DNA of 64,000 nt from positions 1 through 64,000 of the forward strand of contig JAIBJM010000007.1 of assembly GCA_020029535.1 (NCBI GenBank), written 5' to 3'. Source of the DNA: Gammaproteobacteria bacterium. GTDB taxonomy: Bacteria; Pseudomonadota; Gammaproteobacteria; Steroidobacterales; Steroidobacteraceae. The notes beneath the pieces were generated by a model that saw only the letters and a list, made by a program, of their open reading frames with translations, did no database searches and had not been told where the DNA came from. How positions within the stretch are numbered: position 1 is the first letter of the stretch; each line of letters opens with the position of its first letter. Shown here piece after piece: positions 63,028 through 64,000 of the stretch. The position numbers and the translations under genes are program-made.

Positions 63028-63405
63028 TCAAAGGTCTGTGTATTTCTTGTTGTTGCCACGAGCTTTTTGTATCGGGTACTTGGACGCATTGATTTCTATC
63101 TTCCCTTCGGCCGCCGCAGCAAGGTCAATGTCCAGTTTGTCGGCAAGCCGAATCAGATAGAGGAAGACATCAGCCACCTCTTCTCGAATCTTGGTTCGTT
63201 TTTCATTGGGCATTGACTGAGAGTCGGCTTCAGAGAGCCATTGAAAGTGCTCCATCAATTCTGCCGCTTCGACGCTGAGAGCCATAGCCAGGTTTTTTGG
63301 CGAGTGAAACTGATCCCAGTCACGCTCTTTGGCGAACCGTCGGAGTTTGTCACGCAGGATCTGAAGCTGATCCGAACTGCCGCTAGCAGAATCTTCATTC
63401 ATCAT
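63028..63405 (-). CDS. MazG-like nucleotide pyrophosphohydrolase
   Basis: [34 protein letters not shown]...[21 protein letters not shown]. Confidence 0.93.
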   Translation of the reverse strand: MMNEDSASGSSDQLQILRDKLRRFAKERDWDQFHSPKNLAMALSVEAAELMEHFQWLSEADSQSMPNEKRTKIREEVADVFLYLIRLADKLDIDLAAAAEGKIEINASKYPIQKARGNNKKYTDL

Positions 63406-63884
63406 TGGAATCTGACCTCGCCGTGCCAAGTCAGGATACGGTCCTCGTAGGGAGCGAGCATCTTCATCAGGCAGCGCACCACGCAACTCGGCGTGTAGAA
63501 CTGCCCGCCGTTCTTGCCCTCGGCGCTGGCGAAGCGGGTGAGGAAATACTCGTAGACGCGACCGAGCAGGTCGACGGAACGGTGAGTCTTCTCGCCCTCG
63601 CTGGCGGCGGTGAGTTCGATGGTGGCGATGACGTCGATGAGCTCGCCGAGACGCTGCTTGTCGAGCCCGGGGCGGGCGTAGTCCTTCGGCAAGACGCCCT
63701 TGATGAGCTTGGCGCGGTGTTCCTCGAAGGTGTCGGAGATGTACTTGAGGAAGATCAGGCCGAGGACGACGTGCTTGTATTCCGCCGCGTCCATGTTGTT
63801 GCGGAGCTTGTCGGCGGTGAGCCAGAGCTTGGCTTCGAAGCCGAGGGAGGCGGAGGAGCTGGTCTTTTTCGGTGTGCGTGGCAT
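63402..63884 (-). pseudogene. hsdM: truncated HsdM (type I modification subunit)
   Basis: [47 protein letters not shown] | [26 protein letters not shown]...[39 protein letters not shown], then ends before the SAM-binding motif. Confidence 0.85.
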
Positions 63885-63905
63885 TTCTATATAAGTTCAG
63901 CAGTT

Positions 63906-64000
63906 ATGGGGCGTGCGCGCCGGGTTGCCAAATTGGAAGCTTGGGTGGTGGAGCAACTGCCAGATGTCGAGTCGATCGCTGATCGCATAGTCGTTCTGCG
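63906..64000 (+). CDS. partial ORF running off the window
   Basis: ATG at 63906: MGRARRVAKLEAWVVEQLPDVESIADRIVVL; divergent from hsdM. Confidence 0.35.
   Translation, partial: MGRARRVAKLEAWVVEQLPDVESIADRIVVL

Overview
GC-rich gammaproteobacterial chromosome segment (Xanthomonadales/Nevskiales/Steroidobacter-like by gene content; not verified). The core includes the rsmG-parA-parB-atpIBEFHAGDC-glmU-glmS block on the minus strand, rimO, dtd, tatABC, a peptide-uptake cluster (POT transporter, M2/ACE-like peptidase, OPT transporter), an S41 protease, a degenerate GGDEF/EAL protein, an EnvC-like protein, rhodanese-grxC-secB-gpsA, trmL and a dihydroorotate dehydrogenase. Accessory patches interrupt this core. 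(i) 10.7-13.75 kb is an integrase-less, integron-cassette-like patch with a near-canonical 59-bp attC-like site. It is invaded by an IS1111/IS110-type element whose long non-coding end carries short matches to both insertion flanks, as expected for a seeker/bridge RNA. (ii) There are several toxin-antitoxin modules: VapBC at 13.8 kb, a DUF433 + PIN pair with a frameshifted toxin at 41 kb, and VapBC at 55 kb with a duplicated palindromic operator. (iii) 53-55 kb is a second cassette-like patch. (iv) 59.6-63.9 kb is a wrecked type I restriction locus (hsdM and hsdR remnants, two dead ORF6N genes) into which a MazG-like pyrophosphohydrolase + PD-(D/E)XK/Schlafen-group-3-helicase (DUF2075) module has been inserted. 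This is the best candidate for an under-described, probably defensive, system. A structured intergenic region before glmS (15.37-15.56 kb) looks like a small RNA with C-rich loops. All calls come from reading the sequence and the supplied ORFs. No database search was run.
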